Below are positions 25,538-33,958 of a DNA stretch of 64,000 bases, in pieces. Numbering within the stretch: the first letter of the stretch is position 1; each line of letters starts with the position of its first letter. The position numbers and the translations under genes were made by a program. The notes under the pieces were generated by a model. It ran no database searches. It was given only the letters and a program-made list of their open reading frames with translations, and had not been told where the DNA came from. The DNA comes from Haliotispira sp965263485 (GTDB lineage: Bacteria > Spirochaetota > Spirochaetia > SP-2023), in assembly GCA_965263485.1 (NCBI GenBank), contig CBDHHO010000004.1, positions 372,001 through 436,000 of the forward strand, written 5' to 3'.

Positions 25538-27040
25538 ATGTCTTCAGATATTTTAGAAATATCAAAGGTCAGTAAATCTTTTTCAGGTGTAAAAGCCCTG
25601 AATAATGTCAGCTTTTCGGTCAAAAAAGGCACAGTTCATGTTCTGTGTGGAGAAAATGGAGCCGGTAAATCCACATTGATGAAAATTATCAATGGGATTT
25701 ACCGGCCGGATAAGGGTGAAATACGAATTAAGGGAAACGCGGTTGACATCAGGAACCCACATGTGGCCAGAGAACATGGCATTGCCATGATTTTTCAGGA
25801 GCTTGGTTATGTTCCGGAAATGTCGATTGAAGAAAATTTCTTTCTGGGTGAATGGCCTTCAAAATGGGGCAGAGTTTCCTGGAAACAGATCCGTAGAAGA
25901 ATCGATATTCTGTTTGCTGAAGGTGATCTTGTGTATTCACCCACGGTAAAAATGAAGCATCTCAGTATTTCCCAAGTCCAAAATCTAGAGATTGCGAAAG
26001 CAGTATCGAAAAATGCAGAAATCATCATTATGGATGAACCTACATCCGCAATTACAAACCGGGAGGTGAACTTATTATTTGACAAAATACGGAGACTAAA
26101 GGACACAGGGACTAGCATCATATATATCTCCCATAAAATGGATGAGATTTTTCAGATTGCCGATGAAATAACTGTGATGCGTGACGGACAGGTTATCGCC
26201 ACTCACCCGAGAGAAGCAATTACGATAGACACCGTGATCACCATGATGGTCGGGCGTGAGCTATCGGATAAATATCCTAGGGGGACAACGCAGAGTGATA
26301 CTGCAGAAATTGCGCTGGAGGTTTGTGGTTTAACCAGTCAGAAACATTTTCATGATATCAATTTTCGCGCATCCCGAGGTGAAATTGTGGGATTCTCCGG
26401 TCTGATGGGGGCAGGCCGGACCGAGTTGATGAGAGCTGTGTTTGGCTTGGATCATTTTGATTCTGGTACAGTGAAACTACACGGGAAAGCAGTCCGGATC
26501 AAAAATATAAGCCACAGCATATCGAATGGCATGGCAATGCTAACCGAAGACAGGAGAAAACATGGCATTATACCGGTACGTAGCATTCGTGAAAATACCA
26601 GTTTATCATCATTGGATATTATATTTAACAAGGGATTTTTGCATAAAAAAATTGAATATACTATCGTGAATAAAGTTTGCAAGAAAATGAATCTTAATAC
26701 CAAAGATTACGAAAAAACCATCAACAAACTGAGTGGGGGCAATCAACAGAAGGTCATTCTGGCCAGATGGATGCTGCTGGACCCAGATATTCTAATCATG
26801 GATGAACCCACTCGTGGAATCGATGTTGGAGCCAAATATGAGATTTATAAAATCATGAATCAATTGGCAAAAAAAGGAAAAACTATCATCTTTATTTCTT
26901 CAGAACTTCCTGAACTAATTGGTATGTCCGACCGAATTTATGTGATGGCTGGAGGCAGGATTCAGGGAGAGCTGGCAAGATCAGCATTTTCACAGGAAGC
27001 AATCATGAAACTGGCAGTCAAAAGTGGACCAGAAGAATGA
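25538..27040 (+). CDS. Sugar ABC transporter ATP-binding protein (two ABC domains), set 2
   Basis: 500 residues. First domain: Walker A GENGAGKST, LSISQVQNLEIAKA signature and IIIMDEPTSAIT. Second domain: GLMGAGRTELM, LSGGNQQKVILARW and ILIMDEPTRGIDVGAK. It lies 21 bp after the binding protein and overlaps the permease start by 4 bp (ATGA), so all three are one transcript. The spacer carries AGGGCGCCTCT, a MITE end-like scrap, and no strong Shine-Dalgarno. Confidence 0.95.
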   Translation: MSSDILEISKVSKSFSGVKALNNVSFSVKKGTVHVLCGENGAGKSTLMKIINGIYRPDKGEIRIKGNAVDIRNPHVAREHGIAMIFQELGYVPEMSIEENFFLGEWPSKWGRVSWKQIRRRIDILFAEGDLVYSPTVKMKHLSISQVQNLEIAKAVSKNAEIIIMDEPTSAITNREVNLLFDKIRRLKDTGTSIIYISHKMDEIFQIADEITVMRDGQVIATHPREAITIDTVITMMVGRELSDKYPRGTTQSDTAEIALEVCGLTSQKHFHDINFRASRGEIVGFSGLMGAGRTELMRAVFGLDHFDSGTVKLHGKAVRIKNISHSISNGMAMLTEDRRKHGIIPVRSIRENTSLSSLDIIFNKGFLHKKIEYTIVNKVCKKMNLNTKDYEKTINKLSGGNQQKVILARWMLLDPDILIMDEPTRGIDVGAKYEIYKIMNQLAKKGKTIIFISSELPELIGMSDRIYVMAGGRIQGELARSAFSQEAIMKLAVKSGPEE

Positions 27041-27993
27041 AAGTAACAGGCATATCTTGGAGTAGATTACAGGAAAAATACAGCATTATTTTCATTTTGT
27101 TGTTGGTGGTGATCATTTCTTCGATCATAAATCCTAATTTTTTGAGCTTTGCAAACCTTTCAAACGTTTCTCGGCAGGTTTCTGTAACTACTATTTTGGC
27201 TTTTGGTGCTACTATTTTGATTATTTGTGGATTGATTGACTTATCTTGTGGATCTGTACTAGCTTTATCCGGACTTTTATCAGTCTCTGTTTTTAAAATG
27301 ACAGGTTCTCTATCTTTAGCTTTTATTATTTCTATTATTGTTGGAATCACTGCTAATTTTATTAGTGCTATTATTGTAACGAAGTTTCAGGTTCCATCCT
27401 TTATCGCCACTTTGGCTATGCTGGCCATGGCCAGGGGTGCCTCCCTCTTATATACTAAGGGACAAAATATTTATCAAATTGAAGGGTATACTGTTCTGGG
27501 CCAAGGTTCCCTGTTGGGAATCCCAACTCCCTTGATATTTTTGGTTGTTTTTTTAGGTATTACTTGGTATATTCTGCAACATACTAAGCTAGGACGATCA
27601 CTATTTGCCATTGGAGGAAATGAAAATGCTGCAATTGCTTCGGGAATCCATACAAGCTCATGCAAAATATGGGCATTTGTACTAAACGGTTTTTTTGTCG
27701 GAGTTGCGGGTGTATTATTCATGTCACGAGTCAATGCAGGCTTGCCCAACGCCGGAATAGGTTATGAATTGCATGCTTTGACAGCTTCTATCATTGGTGG
27801 TACCAGCTTCTCCGGGGGAATTGGCACTGCAGGTGGCACGGCAGCAGGCGCTTTTATTGTTGGATTTTTAAACAATATTATGAATCTTGCCAATGTAAAT
27901 TCGTATTTGCAGCAAGTTGTACGGGGTCTCATAATCGCTCTGGCCGTCATCTATGATATGCATGCCAAGGCAAAACGTGAGTCCTTGACATAA
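27037..27993 (+). CDS. Ribose-type sugar ABC transporter permease, set 2
   Basis: 318 residues. Hydrophobic segments throughout, with the RbsC-type motifs LIICGLIDLSCGSVLALSGL, IATLAMLAMARGASLL and ASIIGGTSFSGGIGTAGG. It is translationally coupled to the ATPase by an ATGA overlap. It completes transporter set 2. Its stop codon TAA abuts the MITE at 27994. Confidence 0.95.
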   Translation: MKVTGISWSRLQEKYSIIFILLLVVIISSIINPNFLSFANLSNVSRQVSVTTILAFGATILIICGLIDLSCGSVLALSGLLSVSVFKMTGSLSLAFIISIIVGITANFISAIIVTKFQVPSFIATLAMLAMARGASLLYTKGQNIYQIEGYTVLGQGSLLGIPTPLIFLVVFLGITWYILQHTKLGRSLFAIGGNENAAIASGIHTSSCKIWAFVLNGFFVGVAGVLFMSRVNAGLPNAGIGYELHALTASIIGGTSFSGGIGTAGGTAAGAFIVGFLNNIMNLANVNSYLQQVVRGLIIALAVIYDMHAKAKRESLT

Positions 27994-28080
27994 GGGGGCC
28001 TCTAAAAATGGTATTGCTTTCTGCGAGAATGGTACAACCGCTCTGCTTTGCCGCAGCGATTATACCGCGTTTTGATACAG
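27994..28080. repeat. Partial MITE, type B
   Basis: Starts GGGGGCCTCTAAAAATGGT and runs through TGGTACAACCGCTCTGCTTT and GCCGCAGCGATTATACCGCG to TTTTGATACAGGC, where it passes straight into the 66-bp tandem array. The other end of the element is not present. Confidence 0.75.
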
Positions 28081-28094
28081 GCGAAGGCTCCAAT

Positions 28095-28395
28095 GCGAGT
28101 TGGCGCAGCATTGGAGAACCAGGGGAGGGCCGTGCACAGCCAGGCCCGATCTTCCTTTTTGCGAGTTGGCGCAGCATTGGAGAACCAGGGGAGGGCCGTG
28201 CACAGCCAGGCCCGATCTTCCTTTTTGCGAGTTGGCGCAGCATTGGAGAACCAGGGGAGGGCCGTGCACAGCCAGGCCCGATCTTCCTTTTTGCGAGTTG
28301 GCGCAGCATTGGAGAACCAGGGGAGGGCCGTGCGCAGCCAGGCCCGATCTTCCTCTTTGCGAGTTGGCGCAGCATGGGAAAAATGGGGAGGCGGC
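28095..28395. repeat. 66-bp tandem repeat array (4 units plus partial)
   Basis: Units start at 28095, 28161, 28227, 28293 and, as a partial copy, 28359. Each begins GCGAGTTGGCGCAGCATTGG and contains GGGGAGGGCCGTG; the first three are nearly identical and the fourth differs in a few bases. 66 bp is 22 codons, so every frame stays open across the array and long spurious reading frames result. The last GGGGAGG lies about 11-17 bases before the ATG at 28403 and may serve as its ribosome-binding site. A 65-bp version is at 34863. Confidence 0.93.
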
Positions 28396-28402
28396 CTGCT
28401 CG

Positions 28403-29383
28403 ATGAAGAAAACGACCCTTTTGCTCTTAATAATTTGCGCTTACAATATTTCGACATTCCGGGACATATTGGGTTCTCCGAATATCTGGGTTACGAAACT
28501 GCTTGCGCAGGAAAATGTTCCATTGCCGGGATACTCTCTGGACCCCCTGCAAAAGCCGGTTTTTACACAAGCAGAAACTCTGATAGGAACGATGCGGTTC
28601 AATGATTGGCTCATTGGTAATTATCAGAATATTAACCAGAGAAACTTTTGGTATTATCGGGAACAGCTATATTATTTAATCAGTTCCCATGTTTCAGCTA
28701 TCTATGAGAACGACCGGTTGGTGATGCCAGACCGCGACAAAATTCTGGAGCTCTTATTTTACTGGACAGAACTATTGGGTGTATACGGTGGGTCGCTGGT
28801 ATATAATCAGATAAAGGAAGCAGAACGAGAACCCATGAAACCGATGCTGGATATTCCTGCAAGTATGGAACTCAGCCTGGAGGGGGATCTTTTTCGTGTC
28901 GGTTCAAAAAACGGTGGCTGGTCCGTGAGGTTCCCGTATTATTTTATGATCTCGATCTTGGATCAGAAGATAACGGATTCAGGCACGAAACTGGAACAAA
29001 TGATGGTTTCCACCGGGAGTACAAGAGATGAAAGCCCACTCGGGTATTCTCAGGCAACGCTCTTTCTAACATATTCACCAACCGGGAATATGGAAGATTT
29101 CGCTACTTCCATAACAGGCTACCGTAACTTGGGTGAGACTGCGGAAGCTCAGGGGGAGACACGAGAACTCAATGTGAAGGGGTTACGCAGCCGCTACGTC
29201 TTTCTTCAAGATTCCGAATTGCATACGGAACTGGTTTTCTGGCAGGCAGAAACAGGTTTGTATTTTGTTATTTTTCAAGGAAAGAACGGTACTTACCAGG
29301 TGAATCACCCGCATTTTCTGAACTTCCTGGAACAACTGAATGTCCCTGGGAAAATTCGGCCTTATATTTTAGGAGACCTCTAA
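28403..29383 (+). CDS. Secreted protein of unknown function
   Basis: 326 residues. N-terminal signal-like segment MKKTTLLLLIICAYNIS, no lipobox. The rest is globular with many aromatic residues; I do not recognise a family. The start at 28403 is chosen because upstream codons belong to the 66-bp tandem array. The final residues GDL and the TAA stop are encoded by the end of a MITE (GGAGACCTCTAAAAAT), so the native C-terminus may have been replaced. It sits between sugar transporter set 2 and the lactate racemase operon; no functional link is evident. Confidence 0.75.
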   Translation: MKKTTLLLLIICAYNISTFRDILGSPNIWVTKLLAQENVPLPGYSLDPLQKPVFTQAETLIGTMRFNDWLIGNYQNINQRNFWYYREQLYYLISSHVSAIYENDRLVMPDRDKILELLFYWTELLGVYGGSLVYNQIKEAEREPMKPMLDIPASMELSLEGDLFRVGSKNGGWSVRFPYYFMISILDQKITDSGTKLEQMMVSTGSTRDESPLGYSQATLFLTYSPTGNMEDFATSITGYRNLGETAEAQGETRELNVKGLRSRYVFLQDSELHTELVFWQAETGLYFVIFQGKNGTYQVNHPHFLNFLEQLNVPGKIRPYILGDL

Positions 29384-29424
29384 AAATCCCCCAGCACAGA
29401 AAGATGCCGCGTCAGCTTGCAAAA
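29371..29424. repeat. Truncated MITE, CCCAGCACAG type
   Basis: GGAGACCTCTAAAAATCCCC followed by CAGCACAGAAAGATGCCGCG, which matches the segment CCACCACAGAAAGAGGCTGCG of the element at 446-713. It ends the secreted-protein gene and supplies an alternative in-frame ATG (29404) for larA. Confidence 0.7.
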
Positions 29425-29445
29425 AGTGCAGAAAGAGCCAAAATC

Positions 29446-30759
29446 ATGACTGTCAAAATGAACTACGGCCAGGAAGGCCTGATGCTGGAATTGCCGGATG
29501 AATGGAATGTGCGGGTTGTCACCAAGCCCGCAATGCCGGTCTTGGAAGATCCTGAAGAAGCCATCGCCCAGGCCCTGAACCACGGCATAGAGAGCCCGTC
29601 CCTGCAAGAGCTGGCTCGGAGGAGCTGCCCGGGCAAAGAAACGGGGCAAAAGACGGCCTGCATTGCCATCTGCGACATCACCCGCCCCGTGCCCAACGGC
29701 CTGATTCTGCCGATACTGCTGAGCGAACTGGAAAAAGCCGGCATCGAGTGCCGAAATATCTGCATCCTGATCGCCACCGGCCTGCATCGCCCCAACTTGG
29801 GCGAGGAGCTGCGCCGGGTCATTGGCAATGACGAAATCGTAGAGCGCTACCGGATCGAAAACCACTATGCGACCCGCAGCGAAGAACATCGCTTCTTCCC
29901 CGACACACGCCAGGGCACCCCGGTCGGCATCGACAGCCGTTTCACCGATGCTGAGTTGAAAATTGTACTGGGCCTGGTCGAACCACACTTCATGGCCGGT
30001 TTTTCGGGAGGGCGCAAGCTGGTCGCCCCCGGCATCGCCCACGAGTCCACCATCCGTACCTTTCACAACGCCCGTTTTATGGGCAATGAGCGGGCATGCA
30101 ATCTCAACCTGGACGGCAACCCCCTGCACCGGGAACAACTCGAAATACTCCAACACTTGGGCCCGGTCTACGGCATCAACGTGGTGCTGGACGAAGAGCG
30201 CAGGCTCTCGGCAGTCAATTTTGGCGAAGTAGTGGCCGGCCACCTGGCAATTATCGAAAGCTGCCGGCATTTTTTCCGCGTTCCGTTGGAGCGACCGTAC
30301 CAGACCATCATTACCTCGGCTGCCGGCTATCCGCTGGACCTGACCTTCTATCAGGTGGTCAAGGGTCTGGTCGGAGCCAAAGCGGCCCTGAGAGAAGGGG
30401 GAGACGCATTGATCGTGATTGTGGCCCGCTGCGCCGAAGGACTGGGCTCTCCCGATTTTCACCGCAGCCAGCAGCGCCTGAAGGAACTGGGAGTAAACGG
30501 CTTCCTCGCAGAAATCCGGGCGCGCGAACTGGCCGGAATTGACGAATGGGAAACCCAGAAACTGACCGAAATGCTGGGACGGGCCCGAATTCTGCTGCAT
30601 GCTCCCGAGTGGAACGATGAATCCCGCGCCTTGAGCTGTGTGGAAGACTCTGAGGACGTAGTGGAGGATCTCAGCCATTGGCTGGAGCAGAGCGAGAGTC
30701 GGGATGTATTGGTCATCCCGGACGGTCCGTATGTGATTCCGGTAGTATCCTCGTTATGA
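29446..30759 (+). CDS. larA: Nickel-pincer lactate racemase family protein
   Basis: 437 residues from ATG 29446. LarA-type racemases interconvert 2-hydroxyacids, classically D- and L-lactate, using a nickel-pincer nucleotide. Visible marks are ICDITRPVPN, IATGLHRPN, the cofactor-lysine motif GFSGGRKLVAPGIAH with nearby His, and the C-terminal VIPDGPYVIP. Substrates vary within the family, so lactate is likely but not proven. An in-frame ATG at 29404 would add 14 residues translated from a MITE and is less likely. It is the first gene of the larA-larC-larE-larB set that supplies its own cofactor. Confidence 0.93.
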   Translation: MTVKMNYGQEGLMLELPDEWNVRVVTKPAMPVLEDPEEAIAQALNHGIESPSLQELARRSCPGKETGQKTACIAICDITRPVPNGLILPILLSELEKAGIECRNICILIATGLHRPNLGEELRRVIGNDEIVERYRIENHYATRSEEHRFFPDTRQGTPVGIDSRFTDAELKIVLGLVEPHFMAGFSGGRKLVAPGIAHESTIRTFHNARFMGNERACNLNLDGNPLHREQLEILQHLGPVYGINVVLDEERRLSAVNFGEVVAGHLAIIESCRHFFRVPLERPYQTIITSAAGYPLDLTFYQVVKGLVGAKAALREGGDALIVIVARCAEGLGSPDFHRSQQRLKELGVNGFLAEIRARELAGIDEWETQKLTEMLGRARILLHAPEWNDESRALSCVEDSEDVVEDLSHWLEQSESRDVLVIPDGPYVIPVVSSL

Positions 30760-30904
30760 ATCCGGTGATTTGCATTATGGCCAAATACTCCCATTTAAGC
30801 CTCAGGAAAGCTGATCGGGGCAAGTGGCCCAAGCAGATTCAGCAGGTTGAGAGGGCCAGACAATCCCGGTGTCAGGCACAACAATTTCCGGGAACCCGCT
30901 GCTG

Positions 30905-32140
30905 ATGCGCCATATCCACCTTGATCCGCTGGGAGGAACCGCCGGTGACATGTTTGCCGCAGCCATGCTGCATGCCTTTCCCGAACTGTATCCGGTGCTC
31001 TGTGACGACTTGAAAGCAGCAGGCCTGTTGGAATACGTTGTCATGGAAGTTCGGGAAGTTCGGGTGAATGGTATTTCTGCCAAAGAATTTCACGTCAGGC
31101 GACACCCCGCTGCGCAAAAAAGAGCGACCGGCACCTACGCCGGGATCCGGGGAATGCTGAGTGCCAGCCATCTCTCTCGCCCCGTGCTGGACTGCTGCCT
31201 AGCAATTTTTGATCTGCTGGCCGAAGCCGAGGGCAGGGTCCACGGTGTTGCTCCCGAAGCCGTGCATTTCCACGAACTGGCCGATTGGGACTCATTGGCA
31301 GATATAACGGCTGCCGCCAGCCTGATTACTCATTCGGCGGCCTCCTCATGGTCGGTGGCAGCGCTGCCGCCAGGTTCGGGCACGGTGGCAACGAGTCATG
31401 GCCTGATGCCGGTGCCGGCCCCAGCGACCCTTGAACTGCTCAAAGGTTTCCGCCTGCGCCCCGATGACGGGATTGGGGGTGAGCGGGTGACTCCGACCGG
31501 GGCTGCGATCCTGCGCTGCCTCAGCGGCGGCAAAAGCTCGGGCATTCCAGCGGGAGTGCTCACGCACAGCGGCGCAGGTGCGGGGCAGAAACGATTTACT
31601 GAGGCCCGGCTGCCCAACATCCTGCGCCTGCTGGCTTTGGATCTCGCAGATGAGAGCCATCATACAGGGCAGGCCGAAGCCTTCGGACGGGATCGCATCG
31701 CCCAGCTCTCCTTTGAAATTGATGATATGACGCCCGAACTGCTGGCCATCGGCTTGGAAAAGCTGCGAAACTGTGCCGGAGTGCGGGATGTGAGCTACGG
31801 TATTCGCCATGGCAAAAAGGGGCGCAGCCAGTTTGCCGTGCGTGTACTCGCCGAGCCCGACTACACCGAATCCGTGGCCCGGCAATGCCTGCTGGAAACC
31901 AGTACCATCGGGCTGCGTGTTTCGAGCTGCGAGCGCATCGTGCTGGAGCGTAGGGAGCATCCGGGTACAAACGGAAAGCCGTCTGCCAAGCAGACACAGC
32001 GACCCGATGGCCGGACCACGACCAAAGCGGAAGCCAATGATCTGGCAGCAATCGAAGGGCACGGAGTCCGCGAGCGGGCCGCGGCCCAAGTGCTGCTGCA
32101 CAGCCCCACGGTAGAAAACTATGAGCGCCAGCCCTCCTGA
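30905..32140 (+). CDS. larC: Nickel-pincer cofactor nickel insertase
   Basis: 411 residues from ATG 30905. Inserts nickel into the pincer nucleotide, a CTP-dependent cyclometallase in the characterised family. It has the N-terminal HIHLDPLGGTAGDMFAAA, the histidine-bearing AVHFHELADWDSLADI, and ERVTPTGAAIL. In Lactiplantibacillus larC is read as two frames joined by programmed frameshifting; here it is one unbroken frame. It overlaps larE by 20 bp. A low-complexity insert occurs near residues 365-390. Confidence 0.93.
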   Translation: MRHIHLDPLGGTAGDMFAAAMLHAFPELYPVLCDDLKAAGLLEYVVMEVREVRVNGISAKEFHVRRHPAAQKRATGTYAGIRGMLSASHLSRPVLDCCLAIFDLLAEAEGRVHGVAPEAVHFHELADWDSLADITAAASLITHSAASSWSVAALPPGSGTVATSHGLMPVPAPATLELLKGFRLRPDDGIGGERVTPTGAAILRCLSGGKSSGIPAGVLTHSGAGAGQKRFTEARLPNILRLLALDLADESHHTGQAEAFGRDRIAQLSFEIDDMTPELLAIGLEKLRNCAGVRDVSYGIRHGKKGRSQFAVRVLAEPDYTESVARQCLLETSTIGLRVSSCERIVLERREHPGTNGKPSAKQTQRPDGRTTTKAEANDLAAIEGHGVRERAAAQVLLHSPTVENYERQPS

Positions 32141-33008
32141 AACTTTGCGAAACTCACCGGGACTTCCGGGCTTGAAGCGACTCCGGGACTGCCTCGGTCA
32201 GCGACAAACCCTGGCCATTGCGCTCAGCGGAGGAGTGGACAGTCTGACCCTGGCCTGTGTGGCCTCCTCCATTCCGGATCTGGAATTTATTCTCGTTCAC
32301 GCCCTTTCCCCAGCGGTACCCGGCAGTGCCACCGAAAGGGTGCGCTGCTATGCGCAACGCTATCGCTGGAATCTGATCGAAACCGATGCGGGGGAATACC
32401 AGGATCCCGACTATCACGCCAACCCGGTCAACCGCTGTTATTTCTGCAAAAAAAACCTCTATCGGCGCATTCGCGAAGTGCTCAACGAGCAGGGCATGCA
32501 AAGGGCGCATATGGAAATCGCTTCGGGCACCAACCTCGACGACTTGGGGGACTTCCGTCCCGGTCTGCTGGCCGCCGAAGAGCAGGCGGTAATACATCCC
32601 TTTGTCGAAGCGATGATCAGCAAGGCCGGAATCCGGGAAATAGCGGCCCGGCTGGGGCTCAGGGACATCGCCGGACTGCCGGCCCAGCCCTGCCTGGCCA
32701 GCCGCGTTGAGACAGGTATCGCCATAGAAGCCCGTGATCTGGCCTTTATCGAGCGGGCCGAGACCAGTTTGGCGGATTTATTCGGCAATGCCGTAGAAGA
32801 CCTGCGCTGCCGCATCACGGCACAGGGTGTCCGGATAGAGCTGGATGCACCAGTCTTGCATACCATGCAGCTCCGAGTGAAAGAAAAACTGGATGTATTA
32901 CTGCGCAGGCTGTGTGCCGAAGAGGGTCGCCACTACGCAGGCTGCCGGGGCTACCGGAAGGGCGCTAGCTTTCTGCGCAGCGGGCCCACGGGAGCCGGAG
33001 AACAGTAG
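32121..33008 (+). CDS. larE: Pincer-cofactor sulfur transferase
   Basis: 295 residues. PP-loop ATPase that transfers sulfur to the pyridinium biscarboxylate precursor. PP-loop SGGVDS at 36-41; CxxC pair in NRCYFCK (Cys106, Cys109); and Cys191 in PCLASR, the position that donates its sulfur in the Lactiplantibacillus enzyme. The three-cysteine arrangement could instead hold an iron-sulfur cluster that carries the sulfur, as reported for some LarE proteins; sequence alone cannot decide. Its start lies inside larC and its end overlaps larB by one base. Confidence 0.94.
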   Translation: MSASPPETLRNSPGLPGLKRLRDCLGQRQTLAIALSGGVDSLTLACVASSIPDLEFILVHALSPAVPGSATERVRCYAQRYRWNLIETDAGEYQDPDYHANPVNRCYFCKKNLYRRIREVLNEQGMQRAHMEIASGTNLDDLGDFRPGLLAAEEQAVIHPFVEAMISKAGIREIAARLGLRDIAGLPAQPCLASRVETGIAIEARDLAFIERAETSLADLFGNAVEDLRCRITAQGVRIELDAPVLHTMQLRVKEKLDVLLRRLCAEEGRHYAGCRGYRKGASFLRSGPTGAGEQ

Positions 33009-33769
33009 TGGCAGAGCCGGACCGAACGACGGAGACCCGCTTCGACTGGAAGCGGGAACAGCGCTGCGGCTTGCCCGAAGTCATTTTTGCCGAAGGCAAG
33101 TCGGTGGAACAACTGGCTGCTGTGTCAAGAGCGATTGCTCTCAGGCTAAGAGCCGATGCAAATGCGCAGCCGAGAGGAGTCCTACTCTCCCGCCTCAGCG
33201 CCGAAAAGTATCGGGCCTTGCTGGAGGCTGAGAACTGGTCACTGGAATGGGACTACGATGCCATATCCCGAACGGCATTTTTTGGCAGCTCCGGACACAC
33301 CGCCCAGGCAGTCCCGATTGCTTTGCTCTGCGCCGGGACCTCCGATCTTCCGGTGGCGCGCGAAGCACTGCGGGCTCTGGAATGGTTTGGCTATAGAGCC
33401 AAGCTGTTCTGCGATGTCGGAGTAGCGGGGCTATGGCGGATACTGGAACTGCGAGAGGAACTGCGCCGCTATCAGGTGCTGATTGTGGCAGCAGGTATGG
33501 AAGGTGCTCTGTTCAGCGTGATAGGGGGGCTGGTGCCGGGCCTGGTCATCGCCTTGCCGACCTCGGTCGGCTACGGCGTGTGTGAGGGGGGCAAAGTCGC
33601 CCTTGCGGCTTCGCTGGCCACCTGCGCACCAGGTGTAGTGTCCGTAAACATCGATAATGGGATCGGCGCTGCCGCTGCCGCTTGCAAGGTCATGGGGAGG
33701 CGTGTGGAGAAAAGCGTGAGGCGCAAAGGCGCCTCCAATACCATTCAGCAGAATGAAAGGGCACCCTGA
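33008..33769 (+). CDS. larB: Pincer-cofactor biosynthesis carboxylase/hydrolase
   Basis: 253 residues. LarB, related to PurE (AIR carboxylase), carboxylates nicotinic acid adenine dinucleotide as the first step of the pincer cofactor. The C-terminal PurE-like core is clear: VALLCAGTSDLPVA-type start, VAAGMEGALFSVIGGLVPG, ALPTSVGYG and VVSVNIDNGIGAAAAACK. The start is GTG, overlapping the larE stop. The last 16 or so residues are Arg/Gln-rich and lie next to repeat debris. Confidence 0.94.
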   Translation: MAEPDRTTETRFDWKREQRCGLPEVIFAEGKSVEQLAAVSRAIALRLRADANAQPRGVLLSRLSAEKYRALLEAENWSLEWDYDAISRTAFFGSSGHTAQAVPIALLCAGTSDLPVAREALRALEWFGYRAKLFCDVGVAGLWRILELREELRRYQVLIVAAGMEGALFSVIGGLVPGLVIALPTSVGYGVCEGGKVALAASLATCAPGVVSVNIDNGIGAAAAACKVMGRRVEKSVRRKGASNTIQQNERAP

Positions 33770-33854
33770 ACTTGGATGCGACCCTTCACGGGGAAAATCA
33801 AAAAACACGGGGAAAAGCCTTCTGGCAAGCGACACCATCAAGTAAATTAACTCA

Positions 33855-33944
33855 AGGGGACCTCTAAAAAGAGCTGCCGCTTTTTCTGAGGTAGCTGTTC
33901 GTTTCAAAAGAGCGAGCGGGAACGCGGAATGGAATTTTTAAAGA
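33855..33944. repeat. Internally deleted MITE
   Basis: GGGGACCTCTAAAAAGAGCT on the left; TCGTTTCAAAAGAGCGAGCG and GCGGAATGGAATTTTTAAAG on the right. The centre is missing. The right end contributes ATG GAA TTT TTA AAG, an in-frame alternative start for cysH. Confidence 0.75.
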
Positions 33945-33958
33945 GCACAAGTGGTCAT

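Noticed and set aside
28095..28395. Possible CRISPR array
   Set aside because: Units are contiguous 66-bp repeats with no unique spacers between them and no cas genes nearby.
28100..28402. Long N-terminal extension of the secreted protein through the 66-bp array, giving 22-residue peptide repeats
   Set aside because: The array is open in every frame because 66 is a multiple of three and the unit lacks stops. A signal peptide begins at 28403, so the upstream codons are most likely untranslated.
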